A DNA stretch of 64,000 bases from the NCBI GenBank assembly GCA_964007475.1, contig OZ023273.1:125721812-125785811 (forward strand), read 5' to 3'. The DNA comes from Hybos culiciformis. Taxonomy: Eukaryota; Arthropoda; Insecta; Diptera; Hybotidae. Under the pieces are notes generated by a model that had not been told where the DNA came from, did no database searches, and saw nothing but the letters and a program-made list of their open reading frames with translations. This document shows, piece by piece, positions 36,566 through 49,497 of this stretch. A program made the position numbers and the translations under genes. Position 1 is the stretch's first letter. Each line of letters starts with the position of its first letter.

Positions 36566-36758
36566 CTGAATATAATTACACTTTTCACTCTCACTTTTTG
36601 AGCGGTTTTCCATCGGTTCTTTGAATGACACTTTCAGCTCAGCTAAAGTATATTTTACAATTTGGGAATTAGAAGCTTTTAACCAGCCTTTTAATAATTT
36701 TCTTATGAAATGTATATATTCTAAATTTTTCAAAGTTAAGATGTCGATTAAAGGAAAC
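36566..36758 (-). CDS. Candidate penultimate coding exon of the same unrecognised gene
   Basis: The minus-strand frame is open from an acceptor-like CATTTTTTTTAAG (exon base 36758) to CAG before GTTAAT (36566), leaving phase 0, which fits the next exon at 35897. It encodes FPLIDILTLKNLEYIHFIRK, then a Lys/Leu-rich stretch, then AELKVSFKEPMENRSKSESE. About 64 codons. The plus strand is also open here (36621-36845), so strand choice rests on the phase match and on the peptide looking more protein-like. No upstream exon was found. Confidence 0.35.
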
Positions 36759-39106
36759 CTTAAAAAAAATGTTTTGCCTCCATTTGTGAACAAGGTATAT
36801 TTATTTATTTATTTATATAGTTCGAATATTGGTCTTAAAAAGTAAAGTACCAGTAAAGTACCAAAATTCTAAATTCTGAAAACGACTCATATACTTAATT
36901 TATGAGAGATACTGTTCTATATTTTATGGACTATCAAATAAAATCCAATTCTCTTCAAATTATACAATGTGAACGACAACTGTTAATCTAGGAGAAAGGC
37001 GGAATTTTTGGTGGATTTTAAAATTGAAGCAATGTATTAATTTTAATTAAATTATCATCATGGTGCTAGCAATAATGGATTGTTAAATATTTCTAATTTA
37101 AAATATTGGTCTTAGAATTCTAAGACGATTTTTTCGAAAAAAGCTGGAAAATTTTAAGCAAAATCACTTGTTCCCAATAAATATGTGTGAGTATTGATTA
37201 AAACAAAACATTTTATTTTTATTTCTCATTTAAAATATGAATTATTGACTATAAACTCAAAAAAAATAAGAATTTTATTTTTAATTTTTTTAAGGAAATG
37301 CCAGTTGTTTCACATGTAATTTTAATAGTGGGTATAGTTTTTTTTTTAAAACAACTGTGTTTTAATTTGGTAATAAAAATAATATAAGTAGAATAAAAAC
37401 GTTAAACCATAACCGCTGTGAGTGTATTTTTGGTTCTTAAGCTCTTAAGTCTTGAATTTTAAGAATCATATTGTTTTTGATATGCAATTGGTTAGTTTCA
37501 AATTTGTAAAATTAAATAGCAATTAATTAAGTAAATTTAAATTGAAATTTTAAAAAATTCTTATTTAGAAGTTTTAATGTAATGAAATATTTTATGATGG
37601 TTATATTGTGATTGGTATTAGTTCTTAGAGTTAAATAATAGAATTGAAAAATATTTTTCAACATGAAAAAAATCGATTATGTGAATGTTTTTTCCACATT
37701 CATTTGCTTCATCTTTAATTTCAGAATGTAATTAAAGTCAACGTTTTCTAAACTTTTTAAAGGCTAATTTATAATTATAACATTTAACATTTAATGTTAA
37801 TTTAAATATATTTTTTCTGTAAAAGTCCGTCCACATATACATTTAAGAATTTTATATTCTTTAATAATACAATAAAAAATTCTATAAAATTAAATCTACA
37901 TATTTTCAGAAAACCTTTAGATTTTAAAAATAAAATCCGTTGGACGTTTGATTTCTCAGTTCTAGAAGTCTCTTGAACTCAAACATTATATTAATGTTAA
38001 TATGTTTTAATTTATTTTTTTTTTTAATTTTGAAGCATATAACATTTTAAAATTAAAAATAATTTTTTAAGCGGTTTTAAATTGTCACATCGTTTTAAAA
38101 AGAACGTACACATACCTAAGCAAAGATTTATTGTGTCCGCACATGCGAAATATATTAACAAAATAATTTAAGAGTTATTTAATCAAAACTTTTTTCTTTC
38201 AATTAGCTAAAATATTACATATAATTTGGGCGTTTTCCGAAAAAAAAATAGATAAACAAAATTATAAAATAAATTACCAAAGTTATCAGATATAAAAGTT
38301 ATTATAAAATATAAAATCTGAATAAAATAAAAAGCAAAAAATCACAAAAGATAACAATGCATCGATTCTCTTTTTTGAGCTCACAATTTCATAAAACTTT
38401 ATAATCCTATAAATAAATCATTATAAGTTAATATTAACTTAAAAAATATTGATAGACTAGGTTCAATGTGACTTTTCATTCTTAAAGCAAGTCAACTTTG
38501 ACAATCTAATGCTCAAATTAAAAATGTCGTAACAATAGATTACGATTTATCAGCTACATTTAATAATGGACACACAAACGTAAGAAGAATACATTCATAA
38601 GTACATTTTTTCAAAGCTTAAGTATTGCCAGTTTTAGTCAAAAAGTTAAGGTGATAAGACAATCATTCTATTTATTCAAAAGAACTAACAAACTATTCTT
38701 ATTATAGAACAAAAATTACTTTTAACATAATATTTCCTATATAACATTTTATTTTTGACCGACAGTTTTGAAGCTAAATTATACCTTGGATTGATGTAAT
38801 ATTAAAATAAATTCAATCAACATAATGCAATCAACAACCAATAAACATTAAAATCGTTATGAACAACTTATTTTCTGTACATCTGAATTCCAAATATGTA
38901 TATATATTTTTAACTAGTTTCTCATATTGCATCAGTCAAAGAAAATATTTAGTTATATAGTAAAATTAAACACAATACTTTTAGATTTTATTTTTATTTA
39001 ATTTAAAAAAATAAATTATACGTTTAAATATATTTTGAAAATGTCGTTATTCGTTAAATCTTCAAAATGTTATTTTCACCATACCAAGAAAAACATTTTG
39101 TTGTTT

Positions 39107-39138
39107 AAAGGGAATTTATAAATTTATAAATTCCCTTT
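39107..39138. repeat. Perfect 32-bp palindrome
   Basis: The half-site AAAGGGAATTTATAAA is followed directly by its exact reverse complement. It could extrude as a cruciform or be a dimeric binding site or a short transposon relic. Confidence 0.85.
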
Positions 39139-41439
39139 GCGGCGCAGAATAATTTTTTTTTAACGTATCTTTATGTTTAAATTAATTCTCGGTAAACTAT
39201 TTAAAATTTAGAAATGGGAATCTTGACAACTGGCACATAATTTCATACAATTAATATGTGCAATTATATAAAAGAATTTATGTAGTTTTGGAAACGAAGT
39301 TTTTTTTTTTAGATTTTTTTATTTAGATATTAGATATGTGTATATTAGATATTGATAGAATTTTACTCGTAAATAATCAATCTTATATATATTTTTTAAA
39401 ATTTTTAATACATGATTGTAATTTTACCTTGTTAATGAGTGGTTATTATCTATTAGAGACTGTAAGACATAATAAAAAAATTTGAACTACTTTAAATTAA
39501 ATCAAAGAAATAATAATACATATTTGTTTACTAGCTTCACAGTATATTAAGAAGCTTCAAAGCCATTAAATTTTGGTATAAAAGTTGAAAAATATTAAGA
39601 AATAATGATGTGGTTTTCAAGAACATTCGTTTTCCACTATATATGTATATAGACATAAAAATAATATCAAAATTAAATGAAAACAAATAGCTTGACAAAA
39701 CGAAAAACTGATTAATCACTACTATATACTGATTAGAGTCTTTCAATCAGGAGTCTCAAGACGAATAAATAAATTTAAATTGTCTTTAAATTAAATTTTT
39801 TTTGTTAAGCTCTAGAATGAATTTGTATGATGCAGGAACAATTATTACGCAATAGTAACAACAGCTTGTTAAACATGAAAATCTAATAAAATATTTAAAA
39901 ATATGATGACAGATAACATTCTTGATATCAAAAATTCGAAAATGTTACAACTATTAAATATTTCTTCGACGTAAATCGAAAATACGTCATAATTCCAAAT
40001 TTTCGTATATTTTGTCATATAAAAAAGACTATAAGTTTGTAAATGCTTTCTGAAATACCGTATATATATTTATTCTATTAATGAATTTATGAGAATTACT
40101 CAACATCGATATTATGTATAAGTTTTTTATGAATTTAAGTTTAAGAAATTAAATTTTTGGATAATTATTTTTAGATGGACAAAAATCTGGAAAAAGCATA
40201 TAATCAAAAAATAAAAAAAATAAAATAGTATAATAAACTCCAAAATTTATTATTACTAAGCAACACAAAAAATATGGTAAATTATATTGTTCAAAAGCGA
40301 TAGTTGTCGACTATCATATACTTTGGACTATCTAACAGTTTGATAGTCTGAAAAATGAGTAATGACCAAATCAATCTGCTTGTTATTTCAGACTTTGAAA
40401 AATAGATAATAATAATAATATTAAAATTATAAATGAAATCAGCTTTCAGGGAGAAAAAAATATTTTTTTTTTATTTCGAATCTGAAAACATAGAGCAACA
40501 AAATTTTTATTGAAAATCGAGTCAATTGAAGGGAATTTTAGGCTAGGGAAGCTCCTAATTCTAATTCTCTATTTTAGAGTACATTTTGAAATTGTGTTTT
40601 TGTAGGATTTCATGTTATAGAAAAATACTCAAAATTAATTGTAAATGTTCCGAAAGGAAAAGATATTTTTAAAGGTAGCAAAAATTTTTCAATTTATAGA
40701 TAAAACACTTGTTTTACATTATCGGAAAATCTTTTATCATTCACAAAAAAATAAAACAAAAACAAACAAACAAAAAATAAGAAAAATAAATAATTCAAAT
40801 TATTAAAACTCGCTTCATCTGATGATGAGAAAAATCTATATTAAATATATATATTAAATTATAATTTATTTATTTATAAGTACAAATAAATTTAACCGAT
40901 AAAGATGTTTTTAACGTATAGTATTTATATATACATATATATTTTTTCTTTTCTTCGTTATCATAAAAAAGAGCTATAAATATAATTATGTTCGGTTTTC
41001 AAAAATTTAGTCAAACCGATACAATTAATAATTTTTTTTTTATTTATTTAAAAAAAAAAAAAATCAATACACTTATGCATGTAAATCAATGTATACAATT
41101 TTTTTTATTTTCATTCAGTAGAGATAGAGAATCTTATATTTAGGGGGTGTTGTTAGCTGCTTTATTATTGAAAATTAACACATCTTCACATAATAATATT
41201 GAAATGAGAAATTTTATTCTTTGATAATATCGTTTCTGTTAATACCTTTTCAGCATTAAATGTGTAATGTTTTTTTAAACCAACAACTTGATGTTATCAT
41301 TTAATACTATCATTTACATACATAAGCAGTGTACTACAAACAATTTTTTTCCATATCACACTATCATACATTTCTAAAATTTATCTGATTTTAATATTTC
41401 AGTTACATTTAGTTATCTAATAAATAAAAATGAAAATTC

Positions 41440-41640
41440 TCCATCTGCTTATCTGTTTGTTTTCAATCACGCCATACCAATTTGACTGAAATTTTAAATT
41501 TGACGGCGGACCTACCTCAGAAACCGTTTTTCAAAATTTATATTGTATAAATATTGTAGCGTTTGACCCAAATCGGCTAATAAGAAGACTGGATTTCGGA
41601 AGGCCCTCACTTGAGGTCACAGGACTCCAAGGATGCTGCA
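41440..41640. repeat. GC-richer patch resembling an interspersed repeat
   Basis: A patch distinct from its flanks, with phrases such as CACGCCATACCAATTTGACTG and CAGCATACAGTTCAAGACAC. No ends, duplication or open frame could be defined. The call rests on composition and style only. Confidence 0.25.
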
Positions 41641-42073
41641 CAGCATACAGTTCAAGACACACACAAACAGAGTGTTTTGATATTAAAGTAAATTAGGCAC
41701 TCCCGTGTATATATATATTTTTCAACTAGTTTATATATATATTTTAGAAAATTTTAATATTTTCTTGTTGATAAGCACTGAATTTATTTGAACCCGTGAA
41801 TATATGTGTTTTTATTTTTATTTTTATTTTATTTTTTTTATTATAAATGTATAGATTTTGTTTTAATCATTACAATAATATTAAATAAAAATAAAAAAAA
41901 AAAAAAAAATTCGAAAAATTAGTTCGTATTTTGATAAATCTGATCGGTTTTTGTTAATTTCTTCAGTTAGTCGCAGTCTTTTGTTCATAGTAATTGTGTT
42001 CGTCAAATTTTTTTTTTTTTTCTTGTTTATTGGTTTCGTCCTTCATTTCATTATTTTTATTTTCAAAATAATT

Positions 42074-42105
<32 letters not shown>

Positions 42106-44552
42106 TATTAATAATAATAATAATTAATTAAAAAAAAAAAAAAAATTTCGAGGTGTCCAGTAAATCAAATCAATTTTTGTTTAATTTGTGGTCTATATTG
42201 TTGTTGCTTTTTTGAATATTGTCCAACGTCATATTTGTGAAGAAATATAATATATATATATAAAAAAAAATATTTATATATATAAATTAAAACACGGTAT
42301 TTACGTTTTACACACATACATATCAATATTTTATTTCATTGATAAGAGACGGTTCTTTTTTTTTTGGTTGTTTGCTTTTACTTTGGTTTCTGATCAATAA
42401 TATTTTTTTTTTTTTAGTTCTAAAAGTTTCTCGAACGCCAGCTGTATTCATAAATCCTACTCTACTTTCATTTAATTTTCTTTTCGTTATGAAAGAAATA
42501 TATATATTTCTCATTATGTATCCTGAATTCAAAATCTAATTTTTGAAGTTTAATTGAATCTAAAACTGTTAAGTAAACTTAACATGCAGTTTTATACTGG
42601 ATGTTTTCGAAGATAAGAATGTAAATTTTATTTGTTTGTGTATAGGAAAAATTCTGTAAAAAGAAAAATTTTACACAAATGTTTAATAAACACAATCGAA
42701 GAAAATTTTCATTTTCATTTTAATATCTTCGCAAACATCCGGTAAAAATTCTAGGTAACAACTACACAAAAATTTGGGGTTTTTCCATAAGAATTTAAAT
42801 ATTTTAAGTGAACAGACCGTTTTAAAATATAATAAAAAGGGAAGTTTTAGAATATTTGGTTTAAAAATATCTGTAATTGAAATATTGATGTTGTATACCA
42901 AAGTAACTTCAAACAATAAAATTTTATTTTATTTGAAGGAACTATATATTAAATTTTTATTTGTTGTCTTGATTGAGTTAGAGAATATTAGTTTGTTAAA
43001 ATCTATATGTTGTTTAGAACTTTCAAAATGTTTAAAACTTTATGTAATTTTAATTTATTTTAAGTATTAGCTTATAATAATAGTAGATAAGTTGACAAGA
43101 AAAAAATCTGAAAATTAAATGTCTGGAAATGAATGTTTTTGTTTAAGGGCTTATACTTAGATTAAAAAGCCCCTTTATTGCATGATCCAAAAAAACGATA
43201 GGCAGTGTAAATATTAAAAATCTATGTGTATCAAAATTTTTATATATATGTATGCCCTTATTCTTATAATACATGTATATGTGTTCGTATGTTATATATA
43301 TTTTTAATGTGCTTTAATTTTTAATTTTATGTATTTAGGAGATTAATGCGCTTACTAGCTAGAATAAGCGAACGAGTACATATTCTTTCAATTATAATTC
43401 TAGACAAAAAACCAACAATTGATATGACATTGTAATGATGTCGGTACAAAGATATTAAATTGAATTAAGTGTTCATATTCCTTTTTTTTTATTTATTATC
43501 ATCAATTGTGACAAATTACAAATAATGTCAATAACAAGAGTATAATGTCTCGACTAAAAAAGAAACCTAATTTCGTACCTTTTGATGGTATTTTTTTTCT
43601 TTTAATTATTAATAATGCTTTTATTTAACATTGTATTTTAGATAAATGTAATGATAATGAAAAATAGCTACATAAAGAAAAAAATAATAATGATTAATAT
43701 TGTGTGTTTTCAAATTAAAAAAGTAATCTAAAACGGATTTTTTTCCTCTAGCTAGACATATGTTATATAGTGAAACATGTATAAATGTAGAATGATAATA
43801 TAATATTAAAAATAATATAGTTAGGTTCTTACATATGCACTACGATATTTGTTTTTATTTTATATAGAGATAGAGATAATGGTTTTAATATTTATAAAAA
43901 ACATCACATTGGAAAACAATATTATATAAAATCATTGATTAAGAATACACAAAGATAATCGATTTCATATAAATATTTTTTGCTCTTTTTTGGTACTTTT
44001 ATTTCAAGGTTTATGCATAAAGGAAGTATAATATAGAGTAACTATGTCAAACAACTTTTTAAAATATTGTTTTTATTTTTTTTCCTATTTTTTCAGACCC
44101 CCAAAACATATGTATACAAAAAAGCTTTTCTATTCTCTCTAATACTCATTAATTTTTTTCAATTTTGAGGATGTTTAGTTTTAAAATTACACAACTTATA
44201 AAAATTCGAATGTAGTTGTGCGAAAAATCATAACTATAATGAATAAATGAAAAAATATGTGTCTAAATATGTATTGTTGTGATGTGCTAATATCAATTTT
44301 TTGCATCTATGATTTTTTTTTTTTTTTCAAAAACTAGTATCTTCGTCTTCATTGAAATTTATAAAATTCTTATCATAAGTTAACTAAAAAATTTTTTGAT
44401 AACTATTTTGCTCAAAATGTTTATAAAAAAAAAATTTAACAAACAGTATACAATTATATTGCTGTTTGGACGCAACAAAATTATCAAAAAAATATGATTT
44501 CTGGTTCACCGAAACAGACGAATGTTATGAACATTAATTTAAATTTTTGGAG

Positions 44553-44585
44553 TTTGTTAACACTTTGTTAACACTTTGTTAACAC
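44553..44585. repeat. Three-copy 11-bp tandem repeat
   Basis: TTTGTTAACAC occurs three times in exact tandem, followed by a degenerate fourth copy. Confidence 0.9.
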
Positions 44586-44707
44586 TTTTAATAACACAAG
44601 GCTCAAAATTTTTGAAAGGGATATTCTTAAAAAGTGAAAGTATCCTTACAAACCAAAATAAAAGAACAAAAAAAATCATAATTCCAATAATATAAATTAA
44701 TGCGAGC

Positions 44708-44958
44708 ATCGTCGGTCTCATGCAAAAATCACGAAACTGCAAAAACATAGTTTTGAGAAAATTGGTTTTGAATTTTTTTTTCTTTTTTTGTAGTATGTTT
44801 TGGTACTTTCGAGAAAATAGAAATAGTCATTGCGGATAATTTATGAGAACTTTCGACTTTGACCATATTCATATTTTAGTTTTTTTATGTTTTTTGTACA
44901 GTATTAGTTCAAAACGGCCAAACTTACAGTTTCGTGCTTTTTGCACGAGACCGACGAT
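44708..44958. mobile_element. MITE with 32-bp terminal inverted repeats
   Basis: The left arm 44708-44739 begins ATCGTCGGTCTCATGCAAAA. The right arm 44927-44958 is its reverse complement with 2 mismatches in 32. The interior is AT-rich and non-coding. No convincing target-site duplication lies at the arm ends, so the true ends may lie slightly further out and the superfamily is undecided. The end of a 63-codon minus frame (44557-44748) is just the arm being read. Confidence 0.7.
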
Positions 44959-44995
44959 ATGTAAATAAACATGAAATAAAATGAATTTATTAATG

Positions 44996-45003
44996 CTTTC
45001 AAA
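44996..45003. repeat. 8-bp target-site duplication, left
   Basis: CTTTCAAA, identical to 45214-45221. Confidence 0.9.
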
Positions 45004-45213
45004 CAGACGCCGACGCGATCATAGATTTTGAGCAACCGCAAGGTACGCAGCGACGTTTTTTAACCTAGCAGTAGCGACAAATTTTTAGGTGAAAGCGATC
45101 GCTAGCAGTCATAGAAGTTTAAAAAAAAAAAAAAAAAAACCAAGCAGCGACGAAAATTTTTGTGTTTTTTTTTGTTGCCGCAGCGACCAAAAATATGATC
45201 GCGTCGACGTCTG
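45004..45213. mobile_element. hAT-type MITE, 210 bp
   Basis: The left end CAGACGCCGACGCGATCATA and the right end read inward, CAGACGTCGACGCGATCATA, differ at one base in 20. The element is flanked by a perfect 8-bp duplication, CTTTCAAA (44996-45003 and 45214-45221). CAGCGACG/AGCGAC motifs recur on both sides of a central A tract, as expected for subterminal binding sites. GC-rich against its flanks and non-coding. Confidence 0.9.
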
Positions 45214-45221
45214 CTTTCAAA
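45214..45221. repeat. 8-bp target-site duplication, right
   Basis: CTTTCAAA, identical to 44996-45003. Confidence 0.9.
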
Positions 45222-47838
45222 TATAATTTTTTTATTTACATTTATCATTTATCTAATAGAGAACAAATACTAGTAAACATTAAAATACAATTATAATAAA
45301 GGAAATATTTTGTTTATTTTTAAAAGCTTTATATAAAAAATATTTTAAAAGCTATAAAGCTCTCTCGTTATAGCGATATATTCTAAACAAAACTAAAAGC
45401 TTGGGGGTCTGATCTAATTTTGTTTAACTTTTTTTATTCGAATTTTTTGTATGGGACTAGTTTCTCTATTTATACTTCCTTTATGGTTTATGTTAGAAAA
45501 ACGAAATAAAATAGTATTTTATTTTGTTTTACTGACACCTTCAAATAAAAATACAGAAAAAAATATTGCATGAAATTGATAATCCTTTCAGTATCCTCAA
45601 TCAATGATAAAATATTCATTGTTTATCGCGCAGTTTCCAACACATTAAGATAAATATAATTTCAATTGAAAAAACTGAACCCACCTGTTAATCTAGTTGC
45701 TGGCCAATCTAAAATCCGCTCCATTATTTATGTAAAATGACTAAATTTTAACATTAGAAATTTTGAGCTTTATTAATAATAGAATTGCTACTAATAATAT
45801 GAGTTGATGTGTAATAGTGACGCGCAAAATATAATATTTTGTATAGTTTTTTATAGGTTGGCAATAAATTTGAAATTTTTCCTATAAAAGGGAAAAAAAT
45901 TAAGGAATCCGTTTGCAAAATTATATATTTTACATTGGTCGATAGGGTGTAATATGTAATAGAGATAAATTTATGTTGTTTCAAATTGATTTTAATTAAA
46001 ATGAATGGAATGGGTCATATATTCTTAAATTAAATTATATAGATATTGTATAATAGAATTTTAATTTTAAATATATGTCAGAAGTATTATTTGGCTGGCT
46101 AAATATAATTAAAAGACATTTTTTTTTTATTGATTTCCTTATTTATTTTTGGAAATAAAAAAAAAAGTTTTTGATTTTATTTATTTATAATACTTATCTT
46201 ATGTATATTCGATAATGTTAGGTTAAACCAGGCGAAAAATATTTTAAAAATAAAATTTTGTCTTTTTACGAGCAATTTTTTCTTTGCACTTCTTTGCACT
46301 AAGTATATAGTAAGTTCTATCTGATTTGGTATTACAATAGTTATATTTTCTAAGCAATTCAAGAAGAGTAAACTAATTTAATTATTGTTGTTATCATTTG
46401 TATAATAGTAGAGTACTATGCGTACACAATTATGCTCTGTTCACTATTCCACTAATCCACATAATAGTCTTCAAAAGAAATAGATTGTTAAAAGAGTATT
46501 GGAAAAAAATCAAAAAAATTTGGATGCCCAAAACTTATTACTAAAATAATGTAAGCTTTATAGACATTATAAGTTCACGCAATTTAGGGTTGAATTAAAT
46601 GATAATAAATAATATTAAAGCGCCTGTTGATATTTTTCTAATAATACGTATGTCCAAATTATATTTCGTTAAAATTTAGTGCTGTACGTGATACATAAAA
46701 AAATTATGTTTAAGAATCAATAATTTAATTAAGCAACTATACAAGAAAAAAAAAAGCATTAAATTAATTTCGTAATTGGAAATTTCGTCTAGGTTTTTGA
46801 TGAAATTTATATTAAAAATATTGATCTAAATTTAATTATATTATTATTGTATTAACTATGTATGAAAAATAAAAACTTAGATAAACTTATCCAAACATTT
46901 TTAGCTAAACTATATACTTATTCAACAGAAACCTTTTTTTCCGTATTATTGATATTATATATTTTTAGCCTTAAAAGAAGAATTAATTGATTTTATTACC
47001 TAAAATGTTTTACCTTTATTGCTTAACAATAATCATTGATATGAAAAAGTTTTCTAAAAATAATAACGTACAAATTTTCCTAATTGACCTATAAATTGCA
47101 AATGATTTCATTGATTAAAAAAAATAAAAATATTGGTTAATGTTTTTGAGCAATCATCAATTTAATTTTAAAACATAATAAACAATCGAAGGATTCATTG
47201 AGTAGTTAATAGGTTTTATATATATGTACGAGTGTATATTGTTTTATACGAGAAAAATTTTCGTAGGTCAAGTATAGCAAACAATGTAATAATTTTCGAA
47301 AATGGGTGAATAATTCTCTGTAAGAAATATGAAAGTATAATGGTCCCAAGTACTGGCCCTAAAACTTTTCAAGGAGCTAAATCAAGATAGTAAGCAAATT
47401 TTCTAGTAAAAAAAATTTTTGTTTTATTTTTAGCTGTACTTAAATTCTATAACCAAATTCAGCTAAGTGAATCTTCGAACTTCAAACTTTGTATCCAAAA
47501 ACCAAGATAGTCAATGAAATCAGTTTTTATATAAAGATGAATAATGAAAATCAGAAGATAATTTTGAGAAGAGACAAAAACTGGTTTAAATGGTTTTCTT
47601 CCTGAGTAAACATCAAGGAGAATATTCCAATGTTTAACTGTATTTTTTCTTTTTCGAGAACTTTGTAAATAGTAACTCGAGATTATTTTAAAATCGAAGA
47701 GGAAAATTTCTAGTTACTCAAGAGATCCATTACTAACAGCAGATTTAAAATACGATCATAATTAAATGTTTTGTTTCTGTTATAATAATTTTAAATTTCT
47801 TGTGGAAAAACTTTGCAACAATAATTTCAATTGGTAAA

Positions 47839-47895
47839 AGCTAAATTGACATAAAGTAGCTAAATTGATATTAAGTAGCTAAATTGATATTAAGA
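47839..47895. repeat. Three-copy 19-bp tandem repeat
   Basis: AGCTAAATTGATATTAAGT-type units start at 47839, 47858 and 47877. The first has two substitutions. Confidence 0.85.
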
Positions 47896-49455
47896 CTGAG
47901 ATAATGAGAAAACGAACAACTAAATAATAATCAGCTCAATTGATTCTAAAAACTTTCGCATTATTACAATTATATTATTAAATATTAAATATAATTAAAG
48001 TAAAATGTGAAAAGTATATACATACTTGATCCCAATAGTTTCTATCAGATAGAAATTTTCAAATATTGAAATGTATACATAAAATTCTAAGTTAAATTTG
48101 TTGTCTACCTATCATTTATTTAAAAATTTTAAATTAAAAATTAAAATTAAAAAGTAAACAAAAAAATCGGCATTTGTATTTTGTGTTTTTTTTTTTCGGT
48201 TGGTGGTTGTCTAAATTGAAAAATGTGTAACATAATAGTTTAGGAAGTGAAAAGTTAAAGAAAAATTAAAAAAAAAGGTAATTCATAATTTTTTTTTTTG
48301 AAATAAAGTTCTTGCAAAAGGGCACGCATATTAATTTTTCGTGGAAATGTAGACACTTCTATATACGATGATATTCGATTAATCGCCGCGTCATAACACA
48401 GCCCAAATTCCAGCTGAAGTATGGATAGAAAGAATATTATTTTTAATTACTTAATATTTACATAATATTCAAAGCTCATGAACTGAGTTGGTTCTTTGGA
48501 ATTTTTTTCGAACTCTGATTGTTTCTAATATCTAGTGAACAAAAAAACACATAAGAAAATATCTTTCTGTTTCAAGAATTTAGAATTTTTGACCATTTTA
48601 CATTTTTAATTAAATTAAAAAATTTGAGTGAAGAGTTTACATATCAAGTTTTAGTTACAACTACACCGCGACGGCTTGTATGTATAAAAGTATAAAGCGT
48701 TAATAGTATAATTGTTATACTACACTCAATATTGTATTATAATAAAGTGTGCAATCTTTAAAAAAACTTTCAATATAAATATTTTATTTAAAATAACAAT
48801 ACTGAAGATATTATAAGCGCGATTTTCGAATTTAATACACAGCGATTTGATTTACTAATCAAAAAAAAAAACAAAAGCACATTCCTGAATTTCAAGATAA
48901 GTCTTTAAAACTTTTTAAATGAAATGTTGTTTTTTTTTTATGAAATTCTAGTTCATAGCAGACAATATGAATAAAATAAAGAGAAAATCTGAGATAAAGA
49001 GAAATATATATAACTACACAAAGACCTTTGAATCCCTTTATTTACCATTGAAATACATTCTTCTTTTGTTTTGATAGCGTTTTTCTGTTTTTCTAATTTT
49101 CTTTTTTTTTTATTAGTTCGTTCATCAAATTCATTTTAATAAATAAATAATAAAAAAAAAAAAACAAACACAGTGGAAAAGCATACATAAATTTTCAACC
49201 AAACTTTTCGGTGTGTAGCCACAATTTCAAGGGTCATTATTTTCTCCACAGCAAAATTTATAATGGAAATTATTATTTCATATATAAATTACGACCAAAT
49301 TCGAAATTTCGACCTGCCGGTAAAAAGTCAGAATTCAAGTTGTAATATCTGGATTCAGATTAATTGAGCGCATAGTGCGAAATAAAAAAAAGCTCAAGTG
49401 GTTTGACCTGCAGCCAACTTTTCAATGACACTGAAAAGTATTTTCTTTTCAGGTC

Positions 49456-49497
49456 TTAGTTAGTTAGTTAGTTATGAAACCGAACTAACTAACTAAT
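49456..49497. repeat. Hairpin of TTAG repeats
   Basis: TTAGTTAGTTAGTT is followed after about 10 bases by AACTAACTAACTAA, giving a perfect 14-bp stem. AAGTCAGAATT also occurs on both sides (about 49326 and 49501), hinting at a larger inserted unit. Confidence 0.75.

Larger units (their letters stand above)
36759..44552. other. Long AT-rich stretch, gene content not visible
   Basis: Possibly intron of the minus-strand gene ending at 35796. It contains a 32-bp perfect palindrome (39107-39138) and a dispersed-repeat-like patch (41440-41640). Overlapping 98- and 77-codon frames at 42683-43070 on opposite strands have no recognisable features. Confidence 0.5.

Noticed and set aside
36621..36845. 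Plus-strand 74-codon frame opposite the candidate exon 36566-36758
   Set aside because: No acceptor or start context, and it runs into repetitive ATTT sequence. The minus strand has a phase-matched downstream exon.
42683..43070. Overlapping 98-codon (plus) and 77-codon (minus) open frames
   Set aside because: No domain, no splice signals, hydrophobic/Lys-rich random-looking composition. Frames of this length are expected occasionally in 64 kb of such DNA.
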